DNA of 13,886 nucleotides from CAZRHR01 sp964599915 (GTDB lineage: Bacteria > Bacteroidota > Bacteroidia > CAIKAF01): positions 1-13,886 of the forward strand of contig CAZRHR010000067.1 of NCBI GenBank assembly GCA_964599915.1, written 5' to 3'. The notes beneath the pieces were generated by a model, which was not told the DNA's origin, made no database searches, and worked only from the letters and a program-made list of their open reading frames with translations. Below, piece by piece: positions 1 through 7,378 of this stretch (position 1 is its first letter; the number at the start of each line of letters is the position of its first letter). Position numbers and translations under genes: made by a program.

Positions 1-31
1 GGGAGCGGCTTTTCAAAAAACGATGTTTCGA

Positions 32-3000
32 TTAGTTCAACTTAATCACCTGGGTGATGTTTACATCGCCTTTGCTGTTGCGCACATGTACAAAGTACGT
101 GGCGGCAGCAGATCCAAAGAACTCTGGACCTAAGTCGATGCGTGAGCTACCGGAGGGCAATGAAATGTTTCCAGTGCGACCGGTAAGGCGACCCATCATG
201 TCATACACTTCGATGGTGATGTCGTCGGCTTGTGCCAATGCTACATCTACACCGGTAGTGGCGAAGAATGGGTTCGGATATACCACAATGGCATCTTTGC
301 CATCGATGGTCGCATAACCCATGGTGAAGTTCTGTACAGAAGAACCACAAGAGTTGCTTACGGTAAGAACTACTGGGTAAGAACCAGCAGAGGCATAAGT
401 GTGGGTGGTGTTTACGCCTGAACCGGTGTTACCGTCACCAAAGTCCCAAGAATAGCTGGTAGCACCGGTGGAAGCCGCTGCATTGAACCCATAGGTTAGG
501 TTTCCAAGGCTAGACGTGGTAAAGGAAGCTGTAGGGTTGGTTTCTACGGTTACGGTTTGTACCGCACTGTTAGAACAACCGTTAGCAGACACGGTATAAG
601 TAACGTTGTAGTTACCTGCACCTACCGATGGGTTGAAGGTGTTTCCAACTACGCCCGTTCCGCTGAAGCTACCACCGGTAGTGGAAGGCGTCATGGTAAT
701 GGCACCGGCTGTAGCACATACAGGGTTCTGTACGGTAAAGCTGGCGTTGGGTAGAGGCGTCACGTTGATGATGGCGGTATCGCTACCAGAACATCCATTC
801 TGAGTTAATGCGTATACTACTTGCACCTGACCTACTCCTGAGATAGAAGGATTGAAAGTACCGGCAGAACCGACACCATTACCTGTCCAAATACCACCGG
901 TTGGTGTAGCCAACATTTGCACAGGGCTTGCGTTGGCACAAACGGAGCTAGGAATAGAGGTGATGTTGGCCACAGGGGCTGGATTCACCGTGATGTTTTG
1001 AGTAGAAGAGTTAGAACAACCATTGACCGTGATGCTATATGAAACGGGGATAGCACCTGGGCTTACTGCAGCTGGATCGAAAACTCCATTGGAGCTTCCC
1101 ACACCACTACCCGACCAAGTTCCACCAGTAGTAGTTGGAACGAGGGTTACCGGGGATCCATTGCTACATAGAATGCCTGGACTTGTAAAAGACGCGTCGG
1201 GAAGCGTACCTACAGGTACGGAAAGAGTATTGGTACCGGAGCAACCGTTTGCATCGGTTACTGCATAAGTAACGGTATAGTTACCTGGACCACCTGCTGC
1301 AACGGGATCAAAGGTTCCGGCAGAAGCACTGGTGATACCAGGTCCTGTCCATGTTCCATTAGAAGGAGTTGCCGTTAACGTAACAGGGTTTGAGCTACCG
1401 CAAATGCTAGGCACACTACCAAAAGCAACTACAGGGGCGGGGTTCACCGTAATAGATTGGGTAGCGGTGTTTTGACATCCGTTGGCGGAAATGGTGTAGG
1501 TGATAGACGCTGGACCTGAACCTGCCACAGTTGGGTCAAACGTGCCTGCACTACCATTGGTAATTCCAGTTCCGGAGAACGTACCACCTGGGGTGTTGGG
1601 GGTAAGCGTTACGGGGGTGCCATTAGAACAAATTGCACCTGAAGAGGCAAAACCTGCATCAGGAAGGGTGTTTACAGTGATCTGTATGGTATCTGCGTTA
1701 GAACAGTTGTTGGAGTTGGTCAGTGCATAAATAACTGAAACCGTTCCTACACCAGCCGTAGATGGGCTGAACTGTCCAGTAGAACCATTGGTAATTCCTG
1801 TACCAGTCCAAGTTCCACCTGGGGTGGCCGCCTGAAGGGTTACAGGGTTACCGCCCACACACAAAGTACCCGGAGGGGTAATAGCCGTGTTGGGCAGTGG
1901 GTTTACTGTAATGGTTAATACGTTAGACGTATCCGTACAAATACCATTGTCATGCACTACAAAGTAGGTTCCACCTACGGTAGCTTGAATGGTATCTGTA
2001 TTGTTCTGTGCCAACGGCAGGCTCACCCCGTTTACGTGCCAGTCGTAGGATACAGAATTTACCGTAGACGCCAATGTAACTGTATTTCCTTGGCAAACCG
2101 TAGTGGCAGTAACGGATGCGATACCAGTGGAAATAGAGTTAATCGTGAGCGCCCATGGACGGTTACTAAAGTTAGATACGTTGGATAAAGTCAAAGTGGA
2201 CAAAGCAGGAGAAGCGTTGCTCACAAGGACAGCACCCGCTTGTGGCTGCCATTGAGCAAGTTGGAAATTAGCTAATCCTACGTAGTTTGAATCCGCTTGG
2301 TTATCAAAGTAAAACCTCAAGCTGGCAGAAGAAGAACCAGCAGGGCGAGAGATTTTATGGAACCAATAGTCGTTCACATAACAAGCCGGAGCCACCGCAT
2401 TGAACGTGAATGCTGAGTCGTTGTTTCCTGTGTAATTCAAGAAACCGACCGCATACGTGTTGGCGTTGGCGTTGGCAGGTGTGATGTCAATGGGACGGTA
2501 CCGTGTAACACCTTGGCTGCTACCCATTGGGTAAGCGTAAGTGTTTGCGGAATTGGTGGCCCTTGCGAGGGTACCAATAGAGTCCGTCGCCACAAAACCT
2601 GTGGTACGCGTGATGGCGTTGGTGGCTGCATTGGTCACTGAAAGGGTGAAGTTCCCTGTGTTCAGTTCACAATCAGCTAACGCTAAACGATGTGAAACCT
2701 GTGTGTTCACATTCAAAGATTTCACACTTGCATTGGCCAATGTAAGACGGGCGAAATGCGTAGGTGTGGTGCCCTGAATGGCTTGGGTAGTACCAGCAAG
2801 GACAACTACACCAGTGTCACCGGGAACAAATACGTTGTTAGACGCATTGTTTTCCCAGTCACCGGTGACCGTAATGGTACCCCGATGGGTTACCTGTCCG
2901 GTTCCTTGGTTGGTAAAACCGCCTTGCACATAAATCTGTGCACCAGGCTCAACAAATACAGAGGCGCCGTTATAGAACACCTGCTGTGCGGTAGACCACG

Positions 3001-3064
3001 GGACTATGCCTATCCAGGCCAGAAGTCCCGTAATCACTACCTTTCCGGTAATGATCCGTTTCAT
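32..3064 (-). CDS. Large secreted Ig-like/PKD adhesin with T9SS type A sorting domain
   Basis: A 1010-residue secreted surface protein, probably an adhesin exported by Sec and then the type IX system. The ATG at 3064 gives MKRIITGK and a signal peptide ending near WSTA/QQ; reading further upstream needs a TTG start at 3091 and adds nine uncharged residues, so I reject it. Residues ~30-300 are a beta-rich N-terminal region typical of Bacteroidota adhesins. An Ig-like domain follows at ~311-389, then six ~75-residue Ig-like repeats (~390-841), each with a cysteine pair (ICSNG early, NGCSN late). A PKD domain at ~844-912 shows YSWDFGDG and HTYASAGSYPV. The C-terminus from ~924 (VVYPNPF, then IEVYDMMGR, ending VIKLN) matches the T9SS type A sorting domain, which is normally removed at the cell surface. 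It lies 106 bp after P18 on the same strand, so it may be the last gene of the operon or have its own promoter. Ligand unknown. Confidence 0.9.
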   Translation of the reverse strand: MKRIITGKVVITGLLAWIGIVPWSTAQQVFYNGASVFVEPGAQIYVQGGFTNQGTGQVTHRGTITVTGDWENNASNNVFVPGDTGVVVLAGTTQAIQGTTPTHFARLTLANASVKSLNVNTQVSHRLALADCELNTGNFTLSVTNAATNAITRTTGFVATDSIGTLARATNSANTYAYPMGSSQGVTRYRPIDITPANANANTYAVGFLNYTGNNDSAFTFNAVAPACYVNDYWFHKISRPAGSSSASLRFYFDNQADSNYVGLANFQLAQWQPQAGAVLVSNASPALSTLTLSNVSNFSNRPWALTINSISTGIASVTATTVCQGNTVTLASTVNSVSYDWHVNGVSLPLAQNNTDTIQATVGGTYFVVHDNGICTDTSNVLTITVNPLPNTAITPPGTLCVGGNPVTLQAATPGGTWTGTGITNGSTGQFSPSTAGVGTVSVIYALTNSNNCSNADTIQITVNTLPDAGFASSGAICSNGTPVTLTPNTPGGTFSGTGITNGSAGTFDPTVAGSGPASITYTISANGCQNTATQSITVNPAPVVAFGSVPSICGSSNPVTLTATPSNGTWTGPGITSASAGTFDPVAAGGPGNYTVTYAVTDANGCSGTNTLSVPVGTLPDASFTSPGILCSNGSPVTLVPTTTGGTWSGSGVGSSNGVFDPAAVSPGAIPVSYSITVNGCSNSSTQNITVNPAPVANITSIPSSVCANASPVQMLATPTGGIWTGNGVGSAGTFNPSISGVGQVQVVYALTQNGCSGSDTAIINVTPLPNASFTVQNPVCATAGAITMTPSTTGGSFSGTGVVGNTFNPSVGAGNYNVTYTVSANGCSNSAVQTVTVETNPTASFTTSSLGNLTYGFNAAASTGATSYSWDFGDGNTGSGVNTTHTYASAGSYPVVLTVSNSCGSSVQNFTMGYATIDGKDAIVVYPNPFFATTGVDVALAQADDITIEVYDMMGRLTGRTGNISLPSGSSRIDLGPEFFGSAAATYFVHVRNSKGDVNITQVIKLN
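542..1897 (-). repeat. Six tandem Ig-like repeats inside the adhesin gene
   Basis: Six consecutive coding repeats of about 225 bp each. Every unit opens with LPxA or PAPV, continues with a first cysteine and a PVTL-like strand, then TPxGGTWSGxG, a GxFxP segment and a YxxxxNGCS second cysteine, and ends in ITVN. Unit openings run LP, LP, PAP, LP, PAP, LP. That hints at partial duplication of a two-unit block, but the units have diverged too far to prove it by eye. The paired cysteines at fixed positions suggest one intradomain disulphide per unit. These are Ig-like stalk repeats; they lack the pattern of the SprB gliding-motility repeat. Confidence 0.85.
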
Positions 3065-3170
3065 ACTATGATTTAATTGGTGTGGTTGCAACTGTTTTAT
3101 TTTTCAAAATGGACAAACGCCATAGGGGTTAAAGATAGACAATTCTATACAAGTTTTAAAAAATTTACGC
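3065..3170. other. Intergenic gap between P18 and the adhesin
   Basis: A 106-bp AT-rich gap, and the only sizeable non-coding break on the minus strand below 12170. On the minus strand there is a TATCTTTA (3130-3137) resembling the Bacteroidota -7 element TAnnTTTG. The nearest TTG upstream (3150-3152) is only 12 bases away, shorter than the usual 17-23, so a separate promoter for the adhesin is possible but weak. I see no convincing hairpin plus T-tract that would end the upstream operon here. Confidence 0.35.
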
Positions 3171-3698
3171 CTATTTGCTTACGTCGTATTCAAGAATTTC
3201 AAACGTGTACATAGGCGTGGATTGGTCTTCGGTCACCAAGGAGGCCTCAGCCGTGAAACTGGGCGTAGTCAAGACTTCTCCGGCATCCAATGGCTTGTCG
3301 AATCGAAGACTGGTAACTAAAATCTGATACTCGCCCATGCCTCCGGAAACGGTCACTTTTCGCACCTCCCAGCGTTTGCCCTCAGGAACCCGAAAACTGG
3401 TACCTACAAAACCCGAAAAAGTTTTAACCTCAGCTTTGCTTTCTCCCGACACAAGTCCACTCTTTGCCGTGCCTTCGCGCGATAAACGCTCTTGGGTCTC
3501 ACGGATGCGCTTATTCCAATCTTCCAAGATAGCTTGATCTATGCTGCCCTTGGTCTGAAGTTCGGTTTGAATCCATTGCTGCAAACTATCAATTTTAACC
3601 TGTACCTCCGGATGAACACCTTGGGCATAATGCACCTGCATCCCGAATATATACAGGCCAATCGATAACATAAATCCTATCCTTTTTCCTCGTAACAT
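3171..3698 (-). CDS. P18: divergent last member of the secreted P family, with helical N-terminal segment
   Basis: A 175-residue exported protein of unknown function. The ATG at 3698 lies one base after the P17 stop; an upstream TTG at 3722 would overlap P17 by 23 bases and is less likely. A signal peptide (~1-25, ending VHYA/QG) is followed by a charged, probably helical segment (~31-75, IDSLQQWIQTELQ through NKRIRETQERL) found in no other member. Residues ~100-175 keep the family framework in degenerate form: VPEGKRWEVRKV (104-115) for VPAGKVWKVE, KPLDAGEVL (135-143) for WLPAGTTL, and TFEILEYDV (165-173) for SVIEFN. It lacks the TLQF opening, the final proline and any mature cysteine. The position and the added helix could suit a capping, assembly or anchoring role, but that is inference. 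Confidence 0.8.
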   Translation of the reverse strand: MLRGKRIGFMLSIGLYIFGMQVHYAQGVHPEVQVKIDSLQQWIQTELQTKGSIDQAILEDWNKRIRETQERLSREGTAKSGLVSGESKAEVKTFSGFVGTSFRVPEGKRWEVRKVTVSGGMGEYQILVTSLRFDKPLDAGEVLTTPSFTAEASLVTEDQSTPMYTFEILEYDVSK

Positions 3699-3699
3699 C

Positions 3700-4257
3700 T
3701 TACGGCAAAATATTAAATTCAATGATGCTCACTAAAATAGAATTGGACACACTTCCCGTTTGAATTGGTCCATCACATTCCATGTAATAAACGGGGCTTC
3801 CCCCACCTGAATAATCCCTCACATAATATGGAACTCCTGCCGACATTGAAGTCCCATTTACACAGGGTGTACTAGAAATGGAAACGGTTGTAGCGGCGGG
3901 CAACCACATAGGCTTCTGAGTATCAACAATGGTTTTTATTCCATTAATTATCAGAACATTATTTGAAGTAGCACAACGAAGTTTATCTAAATATTGAATG
4001 GAGGCACTACCCGAAGTTGCCCCGTTGCATGGATTTGGATTGGTCGCACTCCACGTAGTACTCGAAGAGGTCCAGTTCTGATAATAAATCCCCCCACTCA
4101 AACCATTGGCCTCAATTTTCCACACTTTCCCGGCAGGAACCGTGACCTGACCGCTTCCGGCATTCACAAGCAATACACGATTAAACTGAAGGGTACCTTG
4201 TCCAAAGACCAAACCTAAAGACATCATAAACCCTAAACTCATGATAAAATGCTTCAT
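3700..4257 (-). CDS. P17: long four-cysteine P-family secreted protein
   Basis: An exported protein of 185 residues with a signal peptide ~1-19 (LGLVFG/QG). The framework is complete: TLQFNRV (22-28), TVPAGKVWKIE (39-49), IINGI (103-107), MWLPAATTV (117-125), SIIEFNILP at the C-terminus. It belongs to the long subtype, which adds about 45 residues between the WLPA motif and the end. Cysteines sit at 77, 95, 132 and 161, and the first two keep the 18-residue spacing seen in P5, P11 and P12. NPCNG and GVPYY are subtype signatures. Unlike its sisters it reads ECDGP where they read CGP. Its ATG overlaps the P16 stop (ATGA at 4254-4257). Function unknown; probably folds in the periplasm or at the surface with two disulphides. 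Confidence 0.85.
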   Translation of the reverse strand: MKHFIMSLGFMMSLGLVFGQGTLQFNRVLLVNAGSGQVTVPAGKVWKIEANGLSGGIYYQNWTSSSTTWSATNPNPCNGATSGSASIQYLDKLRCATSNNVLIINGIKTIVDTQKPMWLPAATTVSISSTPCVNGTSMSAGVPYYVRDYSGGGSPVYYMECDGPIQTGSVSNSILVSIIEFNILP

Positions 4258-4742
4258 GGCAATACGTTAAATTCAATGATACTTACAAAAATCTGTGGAG
4301 AATCGGTTTCCATGGTACTGGCGGCCGGTAACCAAATGGGTAAAATATTAGGGTTGGCCGCAATGTTATAAAAACCCCAGCCATAGCTTGTGTAATTGCT
4401 GTAAGCTGAAGTACAGGCGGCATCATTGTACAACGTCTCACTGCTCAAAAATTCCGGAAACCATCTTCTTTCGCTAAACAAACGATTTCCATTGATCCGA
4501 AAAGAGGTGCCTACATAATCAATGTATCTGCCACTGCACGCGCTTGTGGTCAAGTGCTCCGTAGGAATACATGGAATACAAATCCTATCGGTCCCCCAAA
4601 CGGCTTCTACCTTCCACACTTTACCGGCCGGAACGGTTTGTAAAGCATTGGATACGACCAATACCCGATTAAATTGTAAAGTGCCTTGCCCAAAAAGGGA
4701 GCTTAGTCCAAGAAACGCAATAAAAAAACCCAGTATTCTCAT
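4254..4742 (-). CDS. P16: P-family secreted protein, P6-like subtype with extra cysteine pair
   Basis: An exported protein of 162 residues with a signal peptide ~1-18 (SSLFG/QG). Framework: TLQFNRV (21-27), TVPAGKVWKVE (37-47), FRINGN (81-86), IWLPAASTM (136-144), SIIEFNVLP at the end. Its closest relative in the array is P6. They share a WG/YG after the KVE motif, Cys55, a second Cys in a YN(D/N)xxxC context, aromatic-rich SYGWGFYN versus GGYNFTS stretches, and a NP/DP-N-(I/T)-LP lead into the WLPA motif. P16 has a loop insertion carrying one more pair (Cys58 and Cys69), making four: 55, 58, 69, 110. It starts inside the P15 stop (ATGA at 4739-4742). Ligand and function unknown. Confidence 0.85.
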   Translation of the reverse strand: MRILGFFIAFLGLSSLFGQGTLQFNRVLVVSNALQTVPAGKVWKVEAVWGTDRICIPCIPTEHLTTSACSGRYIDYVGTSFRINGNRLFSERRWFPEFLSSETLYNDAACTSAYSNYTSYGWGFYNIAANPNILPIWLPAASTMETDSPQIFVSIIEFNVLP

Positions 4743-5116
4743 GGCTGTACAGTAAATTCAATAACGGAGATTTCGCCTACATTCGAACCTGCAGCTAAAC
4801 TGGTACCCGCCGGAATCCAAAGGGGAAAATGACCAATGTTGCCTTGGTAAGCAGAATTCCAATAACCCGTCAAAAAGGACGAAACACCCACAGGTCGGTT
4901 GTTCCCATTGATAACAAGATTGTAAATATGGCCTTCCGTAACACCGGAGCTGCCTGAATATCTTGAGAAAACCGTCGGGAAAAACCCTTCAATTTTCCAT
5001 ACCCTACCTGCAGGAACCGTCTCTGCAACGGTGACCAGCTTCACTTGTGAAAATTGTAGGGTCTGTGCCCCGAGAGACGCACCTAAAAACGATAGGATAA
5101 AAAGGAACTTTTTCAT
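4739..5116 (-). CDS. P15: smallest P-family secreted protein, cysteine-free
   Basis: A 125-residue exported protein, the shortest member and close to the minimal scaffold. The signal peptide is ~1-17 (ASLGA/QT), so the mature chain begins QTLQFSQV rather than QGTLQFNQV, a one-residue deletion shared with P1. Framework: TVPAGRVWKIE (33-43, with Lys changed to Arg), LVINGN (67-72), LWIPAGTSL (99-107), SVIEFTVQP at the end. It has no mature cysteine, so the fold does not depend on disulphides. The ATG lies three bases after the P14 stop (TAA ATC ATG) instead of overlapping it. This would be the best member for structure prediction of the core fold. Confidence 0.85.
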   Translation of the reverse strand: MKKFLFILSFLGASLGAQTLQFSQVKLVTVAETVPAGRVWKIEGFFPTVFSRYSGSSGVTEGHIYNLVINGNNRPVGVSSFLTGYWNSAYQGNIGHFPLWIPAGTSLAAGSNVGEISVIEFTVQP

Positions 5117-5119
5117 GAT

Positions 5120-5881
5120 TTAGGGCTGAATGTTAAATTCAATGACGGAAAGTCCGCGGACATTCCCACCGGCTTGCAAGGTTTGTCCCGCACCCAACCA
5201 AAATGGAAATGAAGTGGAAATTTGTGGCCGAACGCGATCCATACGCTCCACAGCAACGGTAGTTCCTGAACTTCCCACATAATTATTGCCTGCACTTCCC
5301 GTGGACCCATAATTTCCACAGCAACCAGGTGCGCCGCTGTACGTATTCACTATTTGGGCGCCATTGGACAAGTTCACCACCACACGGAATTCCCAATCGT
5401 TTCCCCCGGCAGATGAGCCTTGGATGAAATTCCAGAATGACCAACGATCAATTTCATTATTTCCTGGTGAAGGAGGGATGTGCGTAGCCAATGTTGTCCA
5501 GTTGGTATTGGTGGAAAAGGGCGTAGAATAGGTTTGATCTATCACCTGACCACCACCGGTTCCCACGATCCGCAGGCGAATACTCGTGGTACCTGCAGTA
5601 CTTCCTGCCCTGCCCTGAATCTGAATGCTCACCACATTTTCCCAACGCGATACATTATAGGAATCATACCCCATCACAATGGTATCGGTATTGACCCGAA
5701 ACCACGGGGAAACCCGAATACCTTGGGTTAATCCCAATAGGGCAGATTCTACTTTCCACACTTTTCCGGCCGGAACCGTTTCTTGGGCCGTAACCAGTTT
5801 TACTTGGTTAAATTGAAGGGTGCCTTGGGCAAATGTGCCAAGGGTTACACCCAAAGACAAGAACAACAGACGGGCTTTCAT
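5120..5881 (-). CDS. P14: largest P-family secreted protein, with ~110-residue insertion
   Basis: A 253-residue exported protein with a signal peptide ~1-18 (LGTFA/QG). Both ends are standard: TLQFNQVKLV (21-30), TVPAGKVWKVES (35-46), FWLGAGQTL (227-235), SVIEFNIQP at the end. About 180 residues separate the two PAG motifs, against 60-80 in typical members. The extra stretch (~80-200) is beta-rich and contains SIQIQGRAG, SIRLRIVGTGGG and EFRVVVNLSNG, with Asn, Thr, Trp and Gly abundant. This looks like a second small domain inserted in the variable region, possibly lectin-like, though I can name no family. It ends in a glycine-rich loop with vicinal Cys187-Cys188 (PGCCGNYGS), resembling GCCGGG in P10. 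The ATG overlaps the P13 stop (ATGA at 5878-5881). Confidence 0.85.
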   Translation of the reverse strand: MKARLLFLSLGVTLGTFAQGTLQFNQVKLVTAQETVPAGKVWKVESALLGLTQGIRVSPWFRVNTDTIVMGYDSYNVSRWENVVSIQIQGRAGSTAGTTSIRLRIVGTGGGQVIDQTYSTPFSTNTNWTTLATHIPPSPGNNEIDRWSFWNFIQGSSAGGNDWEFRVVVNLSNGAQIVNTYSGAPGCCGNYGSTGSAGNNYVGSSGTTVAVERMDRVRPQISTSFPFWLGAGQTLQAGGNVRGLSVIEFNIQP

Positions 5882-6276
5882 GGGATAATGTTAAATTCGA
5901 TGACACTGATTTTGTTATTACAAATTCCACCGGAAAGCGTGGCTCCTGCAGGCAACCAAATGGGAAGTTTGGTGGTCATGTGAAAGTAGTCGGAAGAATA
6001 ACCTGCTGCAGAGCTTAACTCACCTGCTTTGGTGGGAATGCCATCCACCACAATGGCGTAGGTACGTCTTTGGTTCTCATTGCAATTGGCATTGGACTGA
6101 ACAGAAAAAGGAGAGCCATCTTGGGGAATGTTAAAAATCACCGACTCGACTTTCCATACTTTTCCCATGGGTACGGTTTCTTGCACTGTGACCAGTTTGA
6201 CCTGGTTAAACTGCAAAGAACCTTGTCCCCAAACAGAACCAAAGGCTAGCAAACCTATCCAAAGCAAATTTTTCAT
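5878..6276 (-). CDS. P13: two-cysteine P-family secreted protein
   Basis: An exported protein of 132 residues. The reading frame stays open upstream to 6468, but the extension is basic, lacks a signal and overlaps P12 by almost 200 bases. The ATG at 6276, in an ATGA overlap with the P12 stop (6273-6276), gives MKNLLWIGLLAFGSVWG/QG, a proper signal peptide. Framework: SLQFNQVKLVT (20-30), TVPMGKVWKVESV (35-47, with Ala changed to Met), VVDGIPTKAG (76-85, the central NG as DG), IWLPAGATL (106-114), SVIEFNIIP at the end. Cysteines are at 65 and 119. It is closely related to P2 and P3, sharing SVI at the motif end, the (V/I)(D/N)G(I/V)xTKxG stretch and GG(I/P)C after the WLPAG motif, although they lie over 4 kb away. 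Confidence 0.88.
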   Translation of the reverse strand: MKNLLWIGLLAFGSVWGQGSLQFNQVKLVTVQETVPMGKVWKVESVIFNIPQDGSPFSVQSNANCNENQRRTYAIVVDGIPTKAGELSSAAGYSSDYFHMTTKLPIWLPAGATLSGGICNNKISVIEFNIIP

Positions 6277-6824
6277 GGAAGAATATTGAATTCGATGATG
6301 GAAATGGTGTATGAATTGGGCACAGGTGTTCCTGCGGTAATGTTCACCGGGCCACAGAGGTAACTTCCAATTTGGCTGTGATAGTAAGGCAAATTGGAAA
6401 GGGACACATTCACCTGATCCGCGCAGGCAGTGGCCGGCACGGTTAAAACGGTGGCAGCCGGAAGCCAAACCGGCGCTTGGTTATTGAAATTATACCGATA
6501 TCCATTAACCAAAACAGGATTTAATGGACGGCATGTGGTGTAACCTATATATGCTGTATTGGTGGTGCCTGAAACCGCCCCAGTGCATGGATTGGCACCA
6601 CCGGTGCTCCAAGTAACATTGCTGTAACTGGGGTTAAAGGCGGAGACAAAGCTGCCCACAGAAGACACCAATTGTTCCACTTTCCACACTTTTCCTGCCG
6701 GAACCGTATAGGGGCTTTGGCTATGGTCCAACAATAAGACCCTATTGAATTGCAGTGTACCTTGCGCGGGTAGGTGTGCAATGCACCAAATGGTTAGAAA
6801 AAATATGAAAAATCTAATCCTCAT
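6273..6824 (-). CDS. P12: long four-cysteine P-family secreted protein
   Basis: An exported protein of 183 residues with a signal peptide ~1-20 (CIAHLPA/QG). Framework: TLQFNRVLLLD (23-33), YTVPAGKVWKVE (39-50), VLVNGYRYNF (104-113), VWLPAATVL (119-127), SIIEFNILP at the end. The long-subtype cysteines are at 80, 98, 134 and 157 with NPCTG, TTCRP and YLCGPV contexts. P11, directly upstream, is the nearest relative by eye (TW near 71-72, NPCxG, CRxxxPxxxxNGxRxNF, SYLCGPV versus AYLCGPV), so this pair may be a local duplication. Starts inside the P11 stop (ATGA at 6821-6824). Function unknown. Confidence 0.87.
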   Translation of the reverse strand: MRIRFFIFFLTIWCIAHLPAQGTLQFNRVLLLDHSQSPYTVPAGKVWKVEQLVSSVGSFVSAFNPSYSNVTWSTGGANPCTGAVSGTTNTAYIGYTTCRPLNPVLVNGYRYNFNNQAPVWLPAATVLTVPATACADQVNVSLSNLPYYHSQIGSYLCGPVNITAGTPVPNSYTISIIEFNILP

Positions 6825-7378
6825 GGTATTACATTAAATTCTATTAAAGAAACCAAAATGGAATTGGTTACGGGTGTGCTGGCGGTATAACTCACCGGGC
6901 CGCATAGATAGGCGCCATAATAATTATCGAAATACGGAACACCCGCCGGAACAGATACCGTAGCCGTGTGGTTACAAAAGGTTCCATACAATTGAAGGGT
7001 AGACCCAGCCGGCAGCCAAATAGGAGACGCGGAGGTAAAATTGTGTCGAACGCCATTAATGATCATTTCCGTTGGAAATGAACGACACACGGTAAAATTG
7101 AGTTGCTGAACGGAACTTGTTCCTGAACTTACGCCATTACAAGGATTGGTGCTGGTAGGCGTCCATGTTACGTTGAAATTGGCACTAGGTGGCGTAGCAA
7201 AAATGCTTCTATTTGTAGATACATTCTCAATTTTCCAGACTTTCCCTGCAGGAACCGTGTGTGTTGGCGATGACGCATCCAACACGCGAACTTGGTTAAA
7301 CTGAAGGGTTCCTTGGCCGTAAAGAACCGAAATACCACTGAAAACCAAGGACAAAAGAATGGGAAACGGTGCTTTCAT
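6821..7378 (-). CDS. P11: long four-cysteine P-family secreted protein
   Basis: An exported protein of 185 residues with a signal peptide ~1-21 (SVLYG/QG). Framework: TLQFNQVRVLD (24-34), HTVPAGKVWKIENV (40-53), MIINGVRHNF (105-114), IWLPAGSTLQL (120-130), SLIEFNVIP at the end. Cysteines at 80, 98, 135 and 159 fall at exactly the same residue numbers as in P5, which is 2.6 kb away. SVPAGVPYF near 142-150 adds a third P-A-G turn within the subtype insertion. The start overlaps the P10 stop by a single base (TGATG), one of two such junctions in the array; the preceding Pro codon is CCC rather than CCA. Confidence 0.87.
   Translation of the reverse strand: MKAPFPILLSLVFSGISVLYGQGTLQFNQVRVLDASSPTHTVPAGKVWKIENVSTNRSIFATPPSANFNVTWTPTSTNPCNGVSSGTSSVQQLNFTVCRSFPTEMIINGVRHNFTSASPIWLPAGSTLQLYGTFCNHTATVSVPAGVPYFDNYYGAYLCGPVSYTASTPVTNSILVSLIEFNVIP

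Noticed and set aside
542..1897. SprB gliding-motility repeats in the adhesin
   Set aside because: The units look like generic two-cysteine Ig-like repeats (GGTWSGxG, NGCS) and lack the CxGxxxGSI-type opening and the YxYxW pattern expected of SprB repeats.
3065..3170. Rho-independent terminator after P18
   Set aside because: The AT-rich sequence has only weak A/T self-complementarity and no GC-rich stem followed by a T-tract.
5878..6468. A 196-residue version of P13 starting at 6468
   Set aside because: The extra 64 residues overlap P12 in another frame, lack a signal peptide and are unlike any family member. The ATG at 6276 restores both the ATGA overlap and the signal peptide.
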